Shown piece after piece: positions 27,670-36,263 of a stretch of 64,000 nt of DNA (position 1 is the stretch's first letter; each line of letters starts with the position of its first letter). Both the position numbers and the translations under genes were made by a program. The notes under the pieces are model-generated. The model saw nothing but the letters and a program-made list of their open reading frames with translations, did no database searches and had not been told where the DNA came from. The DNA comes from Sulfitobacter mediterraneus (GTDB lineage Bacteria > Pseudomonadota > Alphaproteobacteria > Rhodobacterales > Rhodobacteraceae), in contig NZ_CP069004.1 in the NCBI RefSeq assembly GCF_016801775.1, positions 1,736,001-1,800,000 on the forward strand, given 5' to 3'.

Positions 27670-29268
27670 GTGCCCAAAAAAGAACCGACCGACAAGATCC
27701 TGACCCGCGCCCGTAAGGCGGCCAACGCAGGTGATTATCCCGGCGCGGTCGCAGCATTTGCGCAGGTTCTGACACGGTTTCCATCGAACAAACGTGCCTT
27801 GCAGGGGATGGCGGCGTTGAAAACCACAGCCCTGCCACAGATGCGCACCGCCGCGCGAAAAGCGCAGGAAGAACGCCGGTGGTCCGACGCGGAAGCACAG
27901 CTGCGCGCCGCCTGTACTCTGGCCCCTGAAGAGATCGACCTCGGGCTTGCCCTTGCCTCGTGCTTGTTGGATCAACTCAACGCCCCTGCGGCCCTCGCCG
28001 CCGCGCAGGCCATTTTGGACAAATCCCCGGATAACCGGCATGCGTTGAACATCCAAGGCACAGCGCAACGGCTCTTGGGACAGGGCGCGGCAGCAAAAAA
28101 AAGCTTTACTGCCGCGCTTGGCGATCCTGCCACCGATGTTCAAAGCCTTAACAATCTGGGTATTTCGGCCCGTGCAGAGGGTGCCCGCACGGAGGCTGCC
28201 GAATACTATCGTCGCGCCATCGCGATTGATCCGGCCAATCCGGCGCTGCATCTCAATCTTTCGCAGGAAACCACCTATTCCGCCGACACACCGCACCTGC
28301 AACAGATGCGCGACCTGCTGGCCTCTAAGGACAGAAACAACCCGGCGCTGGCCCCGCTGCATTTTGCCCTGTTCAAGGCCTATGATGATCTGGGTGATAC
28401 CAAGCAGGCCTTTGCCCATCTGGAACAGGCCAACCAACTGGCCAAAGCCAACCTGCAATACGACTTTCAAAAGGATGCGATCCCCTGCGCCCTCAGCAAA
28501 GTGTTGATGAAAGAACCGATGCAATCCGCAGAAGTTGCCACCCCACAGCGGCCCATCTTTATTACAGGTCTGCCGCGCACCGGCACCACTTTGGCAGAGC
28601 AGATCCTCGCCCGGTCAAACGGTACGCGCCCCTGTGGTGAGTTGACCGTGGTGCAACTGGCCGTGGTGCGCCTGATGCGTGACGTGATGGACCGCGCGAA
28701 CAAATCCCTGACCCAGACCGACATTGACGACCTGGGCAATGAGCTGCGCAGCGGCCTGGCCGAATATGGCGATGGGGCGACAGTTCTGATCGACAAAATG
28801 CCGCTCAATTTCCGCTGGATCGGCTTTATCTGTGCTGCGTTGCCAGAGGCCCGTATTGTTCATATGTCCCGTGATCCGATGGCGGTGGCATGGTCGCTTT
28901 ACCGGCAATCTTTTGACAGCGCGGGCAACGGGTTTGTCTATGATCCAAGTGATATCGCACGTTTCATGGCGCTGCACCGCGATCTGATGGCGCATTGGCG
29001 CAGCTGCTATCCGGACCGGATCTTCGATCTGGGCTACGAGGCTTTGGTCTCTGAACCGGAGAGCACAACCCGATCTCTGGCCGCCGCGACGGGACTGGAC
29101 TGGTCAGAGGATTGGCTCACCCCCGAAAAGGGATCAAATCTGGTGCTGACAGCCAGCGCAAGGCAAATCCGCAAACCGATCTACCGGGACAGCAACCGGC
29201 AATGGACCCGTTATGAGGCGGAATTGGCCCCGATGCGGTCGGCGTTGGTGGCATCTGGATTGATCTAG
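27670..29268 (+). CDS. TPR-repeat sulfotransferase
   Basis: 532 aa from a GTG at 27670, chosen because GGAAGGA lies 6 bp before it; the in-frame TTG at 27655 would overlap that site. The N-terminal half (about 1-270) consists of TPR-like helical pairs. The C-terminal half is a PAPS-dependent sulfotransferase domain: the 5'-phosphosulfate loop is FITGLPRTGTTLAEQIL and the 3'-phosphate site is HMSRDPMAVAWSLY. This family is abundant in roseobacters. The acceptor is unknown. No operon partner: 126 bp separates it from the preceding gene, and the next gene is convergent. Confidence 0.88.
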   Translation: MPKKEPTDKILTRARKAANAGDYPGAVAAFAQVLTRFPSNKRALQGMAALKTTALPQMRTAARKAQEERRWSDAEAQLRAACTLAPEEIDLGLALASCLLDQLNAPAALAAAQAILDKSPDNRHALNIQGTAQRLLGQGAAAKKSFTAALGDPATDVQSLNNLGISARAEGARTEAAEYYRRAIAIDPANPALHLNLSQETTYSADTPHLQQMRDLLASKDRNNPALAPLHFALFKAYDDLGDTKQAFAHLEQANQLAKANLQYDFQKDAIPCALSKVLMKEPMQSAEVATPQRPIFITGLPRTGTTLAEQILARSNGTRPCGELTVVQLAVVRLMRDVMDRANKSLTQTDIDDLGNELRSGLAEYGDGATVLIDKMPLNFRWIGFICAALPEARIVHMSRDPMAVAWSLYRQSFDSAGNGFVYDPSDIARFMALHRDLMAHWRSCYPDRIFDLGYEALVSEPESTTRSLAAATGLDWSEDWLTPEKGSNLVLTASARQIRKPIYRDSNRQWTRYEAELAPMRSALVASGLI

Positions 29269-29306
29269 CACCAAGTAAAACGTTTGGACCCCGTCACACG
29301 CGCCAA

Positions 29307-30590
29307 TCACCGCACAATAATCGCCCTGAAATCATTGACGTTTGTGCCCGTCGGACCGGGCGAAAACAAATCATCGCTGGCCTCGAAAGCGCTAAAGGCA
29401 TCATTGGCGTTCAAATCCCCTCTGGGGTCTCGGCCATGGCGGCGCATCCTTGCGCAACTGGACCCGTCCACAAAGGCACCGGCGTTGTCCTCCGATCCGT
29501 CGATGCCATCTGTGTCTGCGGCCAGCGCCGTGATCCCTGCCGTGCCTTCCAGATGCAGCGCCAGTGACAACAGAAACTCGGTGTTGCGCCCGCCGCGGCC
29601 CCTATGGCGCAGGGTCACTGTGGTTTCGCCACCCGACAGGATTACCACTGGTTTGGCAAAGGGGTGGTCGCGGTCTTTGACCTGACGGGCGATGGCGGCA
29701 TGCATCTGCGCCACTTCCCGCGCCTCGCCTTCGATAGCATCGGACAGGATCGCGGCATCTAGCCCCCGCGCCTTGGCCACTGCCGCCGCAGCGTCAAGCG
29801 ATTGACGGGCAGAAGCGATAACGCGCACTGAATGGTCCGCAAAAACCGGATCCTCAGGATGCGGCGCGTCGGCCTCTGCACTGGCGATGTGGGCACGGAT
29901 ATGCGCCGGCAAATCGATGTTGTAGTGATCAATCATCGCAAGGGCATCTTGGCGCGAAACCCTGTCCGGTACAGTTGGGCCAGATGCCACCTGTGCCGGA
30001 TCATCACCTGGCACATCCGACACCACCAAAGTCACCACCCGTGCAGGATAGGCGGCGGCGGCCAACCTGCCCCCCTTGATCGCGCTCACATGTTTGCGGA
30101 TCGCATTCATCGCCGATATGGGCGCACCCGAACGCAGCAAGGATTGGTTCAACTCCTGTTCGTCCTGCAACGACAGCCCTTCAGGTGGAGCCGGCAAAAG
30201 CGCCGACCCCCCGCCGCAGATCAGCGCAATCACCAGATCCTCTGGCTCCAGACCCGACACTGTCTCGAGCAGCGCCGACGCCGCCTCCACTCCTGCCTGA
30301 TCCGGCACCGGATGCGCCGCTTCCATCACGGTGATTTGCTTGCAAGGCACCGCAAATCCGTAGCGTGTGGCAACAACACCCGTCAGCGGACCGGGCCATA
30401 AATGTTCAAGTGCATTGGCCAGTTGCGCCGCACCCTTGCCCGCCCCTACAACCACGGTTTTGCCTTGCGGCGGATCGGGCAAGGCATTTCGCAGCGCCGT
30501 CATCGGATCCGCCGCCGCAACTGCAGCGTCAAACAGTTCAACCAACAAAGCCCTGTCCACGACCGAAGGATCAGGCACCGGGGTTGTCAT
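29307..30590 (-). CDS. Glycerate 2-kinase (MOFRL family)
   Basis: 427 aa from the ATG at 30590, which overlaps the SDR stop by 20 bp. N-terminal DUF4147 part with VVGAGKGAAQLANALE, central CGGGSALLPAP, and C-terminal MOFRL part with LSGGETTVTLRHRGRGGRNTEF and ALAADTDGIDG, which name the family. Phosphorylates D-glycerate to 2-phosphoglycerate, feeding lower glycolysis. Last gene of the ten-gene leftward operon, so the pathway encoded here probably yields glycerate (or hydroxypyruvate reduced to glycerate) as one end product. Confidence 0.9.
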   Translation of the reverse strand: MTTPVPDPSVVDRALLVELFDAAVAAADPMTALRNALPDPPQGKTVVVGAGKGAAQLANALEHLWPGPLTGVVATRYGFAVPCKQITVMEAAHPVPDQAGVEAASALLETVSGLEPEDLVIALICGGGSALLPAPPEGLSLQDEQELNQSLLRSGAPISAMNAIRKHVSAIKGGRLAAAAYPARVVTLVVSDVPGDDPAQVASGPTVPDRVSRQDALAMIDHYNIDLPAHIRAHIASAEADAPHPEDPVFADHSVRVIASARQSLDAAAAVAKARGLDAAILSDAIEGEAREVAQMHAAIARQVKDRDHPFAKPVVILSGGETTVTLRHRGRGGRNTEFLLSLALHLEGTAGITALAADTDGIDGSEDNAGAFVDGSSCARMRRHGRDPRGDLNANDAFSAFEASDDLFSPGPTGTNVNDFRAIIVR

Positions 30591-31347
30591 CCACGGTGCC
30601 TGCGACGAACTGGTCCAGATCAATGATTGCACCTGTCATCATGCAGGCATCCTTGGACGCCAGAAACGCAACCAGTGCCGCCGGGTCTTCGGGCATCAAA
30701 AGCCGCCCGAAAGGCTGGCTGGCCCCGACAGTTTCGCGCCAGTCATCAGGCAAACCATGAACCTTGGTCTGGGTCTCCTGCTCGCCGGGGGTCCATGTCC
30801 AGCCCAGATTGATCCCCAACACCCGTACCCTGTCCCGTTTGAGCGTGTTTGCCGCGCTTTTGGTCATCGCCACCAGCGCCGCCTTGGTCGCGGAATAGGT
30901 CATCAGGAAGGGCGGGCCGCCATAGGCCAGCATCGAGGTGACATTGATGATCACTCCGCCCTCTCGCATTTTCGGGGCAACCAGTTGCATCAAGAAAAAT
31001 GGCGCACGCACGTTGATCGCAAAGAGCAGATCAAAGGCCTCGGGCGTGGTATCGGCCAAGCCGCCCCGTGCGGTGGACCCTGCGGTATTGGCCAGAATGT
31101 CCACCGGGCCAATCCCATCCAAGGCGGCCGGCAAATCCCGCATCAGCCCCTCTATATCAGCAAGATCCAGCGTCAACACATCTGCCTCAACGCCCCTGTC
31201 CTTGAGACGGGCCGCGAGACCCACCATCGCTGCGCCGTTGCGGTCAATCAGCAGCATGCGCGTGACACCTTCTCCTGCCAAACGCTCTGCGATCGCCTCT
31301 CCCACGCCTTGTGCGGCGCCCGTGATGATTGCTGTTTTCTGGGTCAT
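30571..31347 (-). CDS. SDR family NAD(P)-dependent oxidoreductase
   Basis: 258 aa classical short-chain dehydrogenase. Cofactor loop ITGAAQGVGEA near the N-terminus, NTAGS in place of the usual NNAG, and a catalytic Tyr-x3-Lys seen in YSATKAAL. Asp-type residue after the second beta strand (LLIDRNG) suggests NAD preference. Lies between the SMP-30 lactonase (12 bp upstream) and glycerate kinase (overlap). Likely oxidises a hydroxyl of the sugar or polyol intermediate; substrate unknown. Confidence 0.85.
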   Translation of the reverse strand: MTQKTAIITGAAQGVGEAIAERLAGEGVTRMLLIDRNGAAMVGLAARLKDRGVEADVLTLDLADIEGLMRDLPAALDGIGPVDILANTAGSTARGGLADTTPEAFDLLFAINVRAPFFLMQLVAPKMREGGVIINVTSMLAYGGPPFLMTYSATKAALVAMTKSAANTLKRDRVRVLGINLGWTWTPGEQETQTKVHGLPDDWRETVGASQPFGRLLMPEDPAALVAFLASKDACMMTGAIIDLDQFVAGTVDDNPGA

Positions 31348-31359
31348 GTCATGTCTCCT

Positions 31360-32235
31360 TTAACCGGCAAAGCGGGGTTCAGGCAGGCCGGTCACGCCCA
31401 ATCCATCAATGCGAAATGTCGCGCCGCGCAGCGGGCCATCACCGGGGTGGCGGGGCAATGGCGGCTCTGCCATCGAGGTGACAAACAGGGTGTCAAGCTG
31501 CGGGCCGCCAAAGGTCAGGCTGGTGATCTTGCACACCGGCATTTCAATCACGCGATCCACACTGCCATCCGGCGCAAAACGGTGAATGCGGCCATCAAAG
31601 ACACAGGCCGACCAGACATAACCTTCGCTGTCCACGGTTGCCCCGTCAGGAGCGCCGCCCCTGTCGTCTGGCAACACAGCAAAGGTCCGGCTGTTGCTGG
31701 GGGTGCCCGTTTCAGGGTCATAATCATAGGCCCGGATCTTGCCGGTGAAACTGTCGGCAAAATACAACGTGTGCCAATCGGGCGAAAAGCACGGACCGTT
31801 TGAACAGATGATATTATCCTCAAGCCGGTGCAGCGACATATCCGGGTCAAGCCGCCACAGCGTGCCGGTTGGATCGGTCTCGCCCATGTCCATAGATCCG
31901 CACAGGAACCGGCCTGCGCCATCGACCTTGCCATCGTTCAGCCGGTTGCCCGGACGCTCTGGCTCGGGATCGATGATATGGCGCAGCTCTCCGCTGTCGA
32001 AATCAAGCGCATGAAACCCGTCCTGCAGGGCCACAATCGCCCCGCCTGCCCGCCGCAACGCCATGGATCCGATGGGGGACGGGACCGTCCATGCCGACAT
32101 CTCGCCGCCCTGTTCGGTACAGCGAAAAATCCGGCGGCCAAGGCTGTCGATAAACCAGAGCCTTTGGCGTTCAACATCCCATATCGGGCCTTCGCCCAAC
32201 AGGGGTTTCACGTCACACAGAACCGATATCTTCAT
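31360..32235 (-). CDS. SMP-30/gluconolactonase/LRE family protein
   Basis: 291 aa six-bladed beta-propeller lactonase. Metal-site residues are recognisable: Glu in LLGEGPIWD, Asn in NRLNDGKVD, Asn in CSNGPCFSPD, and Asp in the later PDGATVD segment. Such enzymes open aldonolactones to aldonates with a divalent metal. Its first base shares the last base of the BKACE stop, and the SDR follows after 12 bp. It suggests that the pathway passes through a sugar lactone. Confidence 0.88.
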   Translation of the reverse strand: MKISVLCDVKPLLGEGPIWDVERQRLWFIDSLGRRIFRCTEQGGEMSAWTVPSPIGSMALRRAGGAIVALQDGFHALDFDSGELRHIIDPEPERPGNRLNDGKVDGAGRFLCGSMDMGETDPTGTLWRLDPDMSLHRLEDNIICSNGPCFSPDWHTLYFADSFTGKIRAYDYDPETGTPSNSRTFAVLPDDRGGAPDGATVDSEGYVWSACVFDGRIHRFAPDGSVDRVIEMPVCKITSLTFGGPQLDTLFVTSMAEPPLPRHPGDGPLRGATFRIDGLGVTGLPEPRFAG

Positions 32236-33173
32236 CAGAAATTCACTTCATTCGCGCCTTTGAGCCCAAGGATGGAACGGGCATCATCCGGTGTTGCAGG
32301 GGCCAGGCTGAGACCTGACAGAACGTCTTTGACCTTTTCGATCTGCTGGGCACTGCTGGTGGCCAGTTGCCCCGGTCCCGCCCAAAGGGAATCCTCAAGC
32401 CCAACCCGCACATGTCCGCCGGTCGCGGCAGCCGTGGCCGCGATGCGCAACTGGTTGGACCCTGCCCCGAGCACCGACCATTCATAATCATCCCCAAGCA
32501 ATCTGTCCGCGGTGCGGCGCATCATCATCACATCCTCCGGGTGTCCGCCGATGCCCCCCAAAAGACCAAAAACCGATTGTACGAACAACGGGCCAGAAAC
32601 CTTGCCGCGCCCTTTCATATGGGCCAGCGTGTAGATGTGACCGATGTCATAACACTCAAATTCAAACCTTGTGCCATTTGGCCCGCATGTGTCGAGGATA
32701 TGTTCGATATCCTTGAAAGTGTTGCGGAACACCACATCGCGGGAATTTTCCAGATGGTCGTTTTCCCAATCACGTCCCAGATCCGGGAACCGCGACTGCA
32801 TCGGGTAGAGCCCCATGTTCATCGAGCCCATGTTCAGCGATGACAGCTCTGGCGCGAAATGTGCGGACGGGCCAACACGTTCGTCCACTTTCATGAAGGG
32901 GCTGCCGCCGGTGGTGATGTTGATCACAGCGCCGGTTTCCTTGAGCGCGGGCAGAATGCGGCCAAAGGCCTCAACCGTTTGATCTGGCCGGCCGGTTTCG
33001 GGGTCGCGGGCATGGACGTGCAGAATGGCCGCCCCTGCCTCTACCGCGCGGCGGCCTTCGGCGATGATTTCATCTGGTGTGACCGGCAAATAGGGCGACA
33101 TCCCAGGGGTATGGATGGCACCGGTCAAGGCGCAGGTCACGATCACGGTTCCGGTTTTTTGTCGAGCAGTCAT
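32235..33173 (-). CDS. BKACE family beta-keto acid cleavage enzyme (DUF849), paralogue 2
   Basis: 312 aa from the ATG at 33173 (the longer frame to 33260 overlaps the upstream gene and adds lysine-rich non-family residues). Typical start VIVTCALTGAIHTPGMSP, metal ligands H52 and H54 in LHVHARD, and the INITTGGSPFM strand. Known reaction of the family: beta-keto acid plus acetyl-CoA to acyl-CoA plus acetoacetate. It follows the 3-hydroxyacyl-CoA-dehydrogenase-like gene by 4 bp, so that dehydrogenase most likely makes its beta-keto substrate from a 3-hydroxy acid. The sequence is clearly different from the paralogue at 8.8-9.6 kb. Confidence 0.9.
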   Translation of the reverse strand: MTARQKTGTVIVTCALTGAIHTPGMSPYLPVTPDEIIAEGRRAVEAGAAILHVHARDPETGRPDQTVEAFGRILPALKETGAVINITTGGSPFMKVDERVGPSAHFAPELSSLNMGSMNMGLYPMQSRFPDLGRDWENDHLENSRDVVFRNTFKDIEHILDTCGPNGTRFEFECYDIGHIYTLAHMKGRGKVSGPLFVQSVFGLLGGIGGHPEDVMMMRRTADRLLGDDYEWSVLGAGSNQLRIAATAAATGGHVRVGLEDSLWAGPGQLATSSAQQIEKVKDVLSGLSLAPATPDDARSILGLKGANEVNF

Positions 33174-33177
33174 AGTC

Positions 33178-34107
33178 TTAACTTTCTTTTTCTTCTCCGA
33201 CGAACTTGGCCAGATTGGCCAGCCTGTCGTCGCGCCAATTGCTGCGCGTTTTTCTGTCATACCCCTGAAGCGCGTTGATCACGCTGTCAGACACCGGCCC
33301 GGACCAATCCGTACGGCCAGGACGATGTGCCCCGATCCGGTCATAGGCTGGTCCGTAACGGTCAATGAAATCCGCAACGCCGCCGGGGGCATTGAGATCA
33401 ATCGTTTCAAATGGCCCCATGAACACCCAGCGCCGCGCCAACCCGTCCCGCATTGCGGCATCCACATCCTGCGGGCTGGCAAGGCCTTGTTCAACAAGGG
33501 CAAAGGCTTCGTCTAGGATCGCGCCCTGAAGCCGGTTCATGATGAAGCCCTCCACCTCGCGCAGCGTCCGGATCGGCGTTTGCCGGATCGCTTGCATCAA
33601 CCGGGTTGTAGCCTCCATCGCCTCCGCTGACGTCGCAGGTCCGGGCACCAGTTCCACCGCGGGGATCAGATGCGGCGGGTTCAAGGGATGCGCCACCAGA
33701 CAGCGGTGCGCACCTTCAAGTCCTTCAGAAAACTGCGACGGCATCAAGGCCGACGTTGAACTTGCGATAACCGCATCTTTGGGTGTGGCGCGATCCAGAT
33801 CGGCAAAAATGCCGCGCTTGATCTCAACGTTTTCCGGTGTGTTCTCCTGAACATGGCAGACCCCGTCCACCGCATCTTCCATGGACGAAGCGCTCCGTAT
33901 GCGGGCGCAGACCTCTGCCCCGCTTTGCCCCGACAACAGATCAAGTTCCTCGAGCGATCCGCAAGAACGAGCGATCTGGTCATGAGCGGCCTCCACCGCC
34001 CCTTTTTGGGTGTCAAACAACGCGGCATTGTACCCCGCGCGGGCAAATGTGATGGCCCAGGATTGGCCGATCAGACCTGCCCCGATAATGGCGATATTCC
34101 GGTTCAT
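33178..34107 (-). CDS. 3-hydroxyacyl-CoA dehydrogenase family enzyme (L-gulonate 3-dehydrogenase / L-carnitine dehydrogenase-like)
   Basis: 309 aa. N-terminal Rossmann fold with IIGAGLIGQSWA, the middle SSTSALMPSQF segment, and the catalytic histidine in AHPLNPPHLIP followed by the EVEGFIMNRLQ hinge. This length and motif set belongs to the single-module branch that includes lambda-crystallin (L-gulonate 3-dehydrogenase) and carnitine dehydrogenase, enzymes acting on free 3-hydroxy acids with NAD. It overlaps the preceding ATPase gene by 4 bp and precedes BKACE by 4 bp. Carnitine catabolism uses the same dehydrogenase-BKACE pair, but the sugar-type neighbours here point to an aldonate or polyol acid. 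Confidence 0.85.
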   Translation of the reverse strand: MNRNIAIIGAGLIGQSWAITFARAGYNAALFDTQKGAVEAAHDQIARSCGSLEELDLLSGQSGAEVCARIRSASSMEDAVDGVCHVQENTPENVEIKRGIFADLDRATPKDAVIASSTSALMPSQFSEGLEGAHRCLVAHPLNPPHLIPAVELVPGPATSAEAMEATTRLMQAIRQTPIRTLREVEGFIMNRLQGAILDEAFALVEQGLASPQDVDAAMRDGLARRWVFMGPFETIDLNAPGGVADFIDRYGPAYDRIGAHRPGRTDWSGPVSDSVINALQGYDRKTRSNWRDDRLANLAKFVGEEKES

Positions 34108-35150
34108 GTGTGCCGCACCCCGGTTTCAGGATCGAACAGCAACATACCGCCCGGATCGACCGTGATCTCAACCTCGGCGCCCAGTCGCAGCGGGCTGTCA
34201 CCATCTGTGATTGCACGCACCTGCGCCCCGTCACGCCCGGCCGTCACGATCGCAAATGCGCCCAACCGTTCAATATCGGTCACAGGGGCTGAACATGGGC
34301 CATTGGCACCGGGGGTTAGGCGTACCGCCTCAGGGCGCAGCGCCATCAAACATTCGCCCTTGACCTTTTCGCCCGCCAGCCGGCCCAGTGCGAATTTCAT
34401 CCCATCACTGTCACCAAAGGCAGGCAGCACCGAAATACGCGGCGCGCCGACCAATTCGGCAACAGCAAGCGTGGCCGGATCGCCGTAAACATCCTCTGGC
34501 CGGCCAACCTGTTCAAACCGCCCCTCGTTGAGGATGGCCAATTGATCGGCCACAGCCATCGCTTCATCGCAGTCGTGGGTGACGTAGATGAAAGTTTTGC
34601 CCAGCTCCGATTGCAGGCGTTTCAGCTCAAGCCGCATGTCGTCGCGCAGCCGCGCGTCCAAGGCGGCAATCGGTTCATCCATCAGATAGGCACCGGCATC
34701 GCGCACCAAGGCACGGCCAATCGCAACCCTTTGCCGTTCGCCACCCGACAGCGCCGCTGGTTTTTTCGAAAGGATGTGTCCGATGTTCAGAACGCCGGTA
34801 AGGGCATCGATGCGTTTGTCGATTTCCGATTGATCGGTGTTCCGGCGGCGCAGGGGAAAGGCGATGTTTTCATAGGCGGTCAGCTGCGGAAACAGCGCCA
34901 GGTTCTGAAACACCATGCCCAGATTGCGTTCGCTTGGCAGGGCGCGGGTGACATCGACACCGTCGATCAGGATCTGCCCCGCATCCACCGTCTCAAGCCC
35001 CAGCAAAAGCCGCAACAACACCGACTTGCCCGACCCCGGAGGCCCAAAGATCGAGGTGAACGACCCGTCCTTCAGGGTCAGGGATATATTGTCGAGGGCG
35101 GTCACACCGCCATAGGCTTTGGATACGCCCAATATCTGAATTTCAGCCAT
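34104..35150 (-). CDS. ABC transporter ATPase, canonical subunit of a two-ATPase CUT1-like importer
   Basis: 348 aa. Walker A GPPGSGKS at 36-43, Q-loop FQNLA (81-85), signature ALSGGERQR at 133-141, Walker B YLMDEP at 155-160, then a C-terminal TOBE-type regulatory domain (ALRPEAVRLTPG). Overlaps the following dehydrogenase gene by 4 bp and abuts the other ATPase with no gap. Two adjacent different ATPases with two permeases and one large receptor match the layout of the rhizobial glycerol importer (GlpSTPQV) rather than the usual single-ATPase sugar importer. Confidence 0.9.
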   Translation of the reverse strand: MAEIQILGVSKAYGGVTALDNISLTLKDGSFTSIFGPPGSGKSVLLRLLLGLETVDAGQILIDGVDVTRALPSERNLGMVFQNLALFPQLTAYENIAFPLRRRNTDQSEIDKRIDALTGVLNIGHILSKKPAALSGGERQRVAIGRALVRDAGAYLMDEPIAALDARLRDDMRLELKRLQSELGKTFIYVTHDCDEAMAVADQLAILNEGRFEQVGRPEDVYGDPATLAVAELVGAPRISVLPAFGDSDGMKFALGRLAGEKVKGECLMALRPEAVRLTPGANGPCSAPVTDIERLGAFAIVTAGRDGAQVRAITDGDSPLRLGAEVEITVDPGGMLLFDPETGVRHT

Positions 35151-36263
35151 CTAGTCGTCCTCCCCCAGCCGCAACCGCAGCCCTGTATTCGGGTCAAAAA
35201 GGTGACATTTCCCGAGATCGAACGAGACATTGGCCGCCTCGCCGGGCCGCAAGGAAACGCTGCGGTCAAAGCTGCCGACAAAACGGGTTTGTCCGGTTGA
35301 AAAATGCACAAGTTTCCGGCGGCCAACCAATTCGACCAGGACCACCTGAGCGGCCAGGGTGCCCGCTCCCGGCTGGTCCGAAATGCGCAGATGCTCCGGC
35401 CGGAAACCGAAGGTCAGTGCAACCCCGCCGCTGGCCCGCGCCTGTTTGGTCAACCGGTCATCCAGCGCAACCGCATCCGCCTCCCGGCCGGCCAGATCCG
35501 CAAACATCGCGCCGCCCCGTTCTTCTATCCGCGCACGCACCAGATTCATCGAAGGCGCGCCGATGAAACCGGCAACAAAGGTGTTCTCAGGCCGCGAATA
35601 GATGTTCTCGGGCGTGTCGAACTGTTGCAAGGTGGCCTGATCCATAACCGCAATCCGGTCCGCCAGCCCCATCGCCTCGATCTGGTCATGGGTGACGTAG
35701 ATCATTGTCTGGTTCAGACTGCGCTGCAATTGCCGAAGGTCGCTCCGCATCCGCTCGCGGAACGCTGCATCAAGATTGGACAGCGGCTCATCCAGCAAGA
35801 AGATCGACGGCTCGACAATCGCAGATCTACCAATCGCCAGTTTCTGCAGCTCATTCACCGACAGGGATGCAGACGGCGCATCAATGCGGTGGCTGAGCGC
35901 CATAAACTCGGCCATTTCCTCAACCCGTCGGTTGATCTCGGCCTGTTGCACCCCCTGTACCTCCAACCCGAAGGCCAAGTTCTTGCGCACCGACATATGC
36001 GTAAAGATGGCGTAGTTCTGGAACACAAACCCAACGCCGCGTTTTTGCATCGGCACATTGGTGACATCCGTTCCGTCAAACCGGATGGTGCCGCCACTGA
36101 CATCCTCGATGCCTGCGATCATGTTCATCGTCGTGGATTTCCCGCAGCCCGACGGCCCGAGGATCGCAACAAACTCTGCATCGTTGATCGCAAGATTCAT
36201 GTTTCGAACAGCGGTGAATTCACCGAACTTTTTTGAGGTGCCCTCAAGCGTTACACTTGCCAT
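35151..36263 (-). CDS. ABC transporter ATPase with degenerate signature motif, partner subunit
   Basis: 370 aa from the ATG at 36263 (shares a base with the permease stop, TGATG). Walker A GPSGCGKST at 36-44 and Walker B FLLDEP at 155-160 are intact, as is the Q-loop FQNYA (81-85). The ABC signature, normally LSGGQ, reads LSVNELQ at 134-140, confirmed at codon level near 35,840. A TOBE-like C-terminal domain with FGFRPEHLR follows. With the canonical partner gene directly downstream, the assembled pair should have one normal and one degenerate nucleotide site, as in some asymmetric ABC transporters. Whether this is normal for its subfamily I cannot check. Confidence 0.88.
   Translation of the reverse strand: MASVTLEGTSKKFGEFTAVRNMNLAINDAEFVAILGPSGCGKSTTMNMIAGIEDVSGGTIRFDGTDVTNVPMQKRGVGFVFQNYAIFTHMSVRKNLAFGLEVQGVQQAEINRRVEEMAEFMALSHRIDAPSASLSVNELQKLAIGRSAIVEPSIFLLDEPLSNLDAAFRERMRSDLRQLQRSLNQTMIYVTHDQIEAMGLADRIAVMDQATLQQFDTPENIYSRPENTFVAGFIGAPSMNLVRARIEERGGAMFADLAGREADAVALDDRLTKQARASGGVALTFGFRPEHLRISDQPGAGTLAAQVVLVELVGRRKLVHFSTGQTRFVGSFDRSVSLRPGEAANVSFDLGKCHLFDPNTGLRLRLGEDD

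Noticed and set aside
29269..29306. AAACGTTT string downstream of the sulfotransferase gene, like a LacI operator half
   Set aside because: It is in a convergent gap without a promoter and lacks the flanking bases shared by the two operators at 39.8-40.0 kb.
30367..31803. 478-codon plus-strand frame
   Set aside because: Antisense to glycerate kinase, SDR and lactonase genes, all of which carry clear family motifs.
32439..34488. Several plus-strand frames of 130-210 codons
   Set aside because: All are antisense to the dehydrogenase, BKACE and ATPase genes and have no independent support.
35304..36236. 310-codon plus-strand frame
   Set aside because: Antisense to the ATPase gene; no domain.
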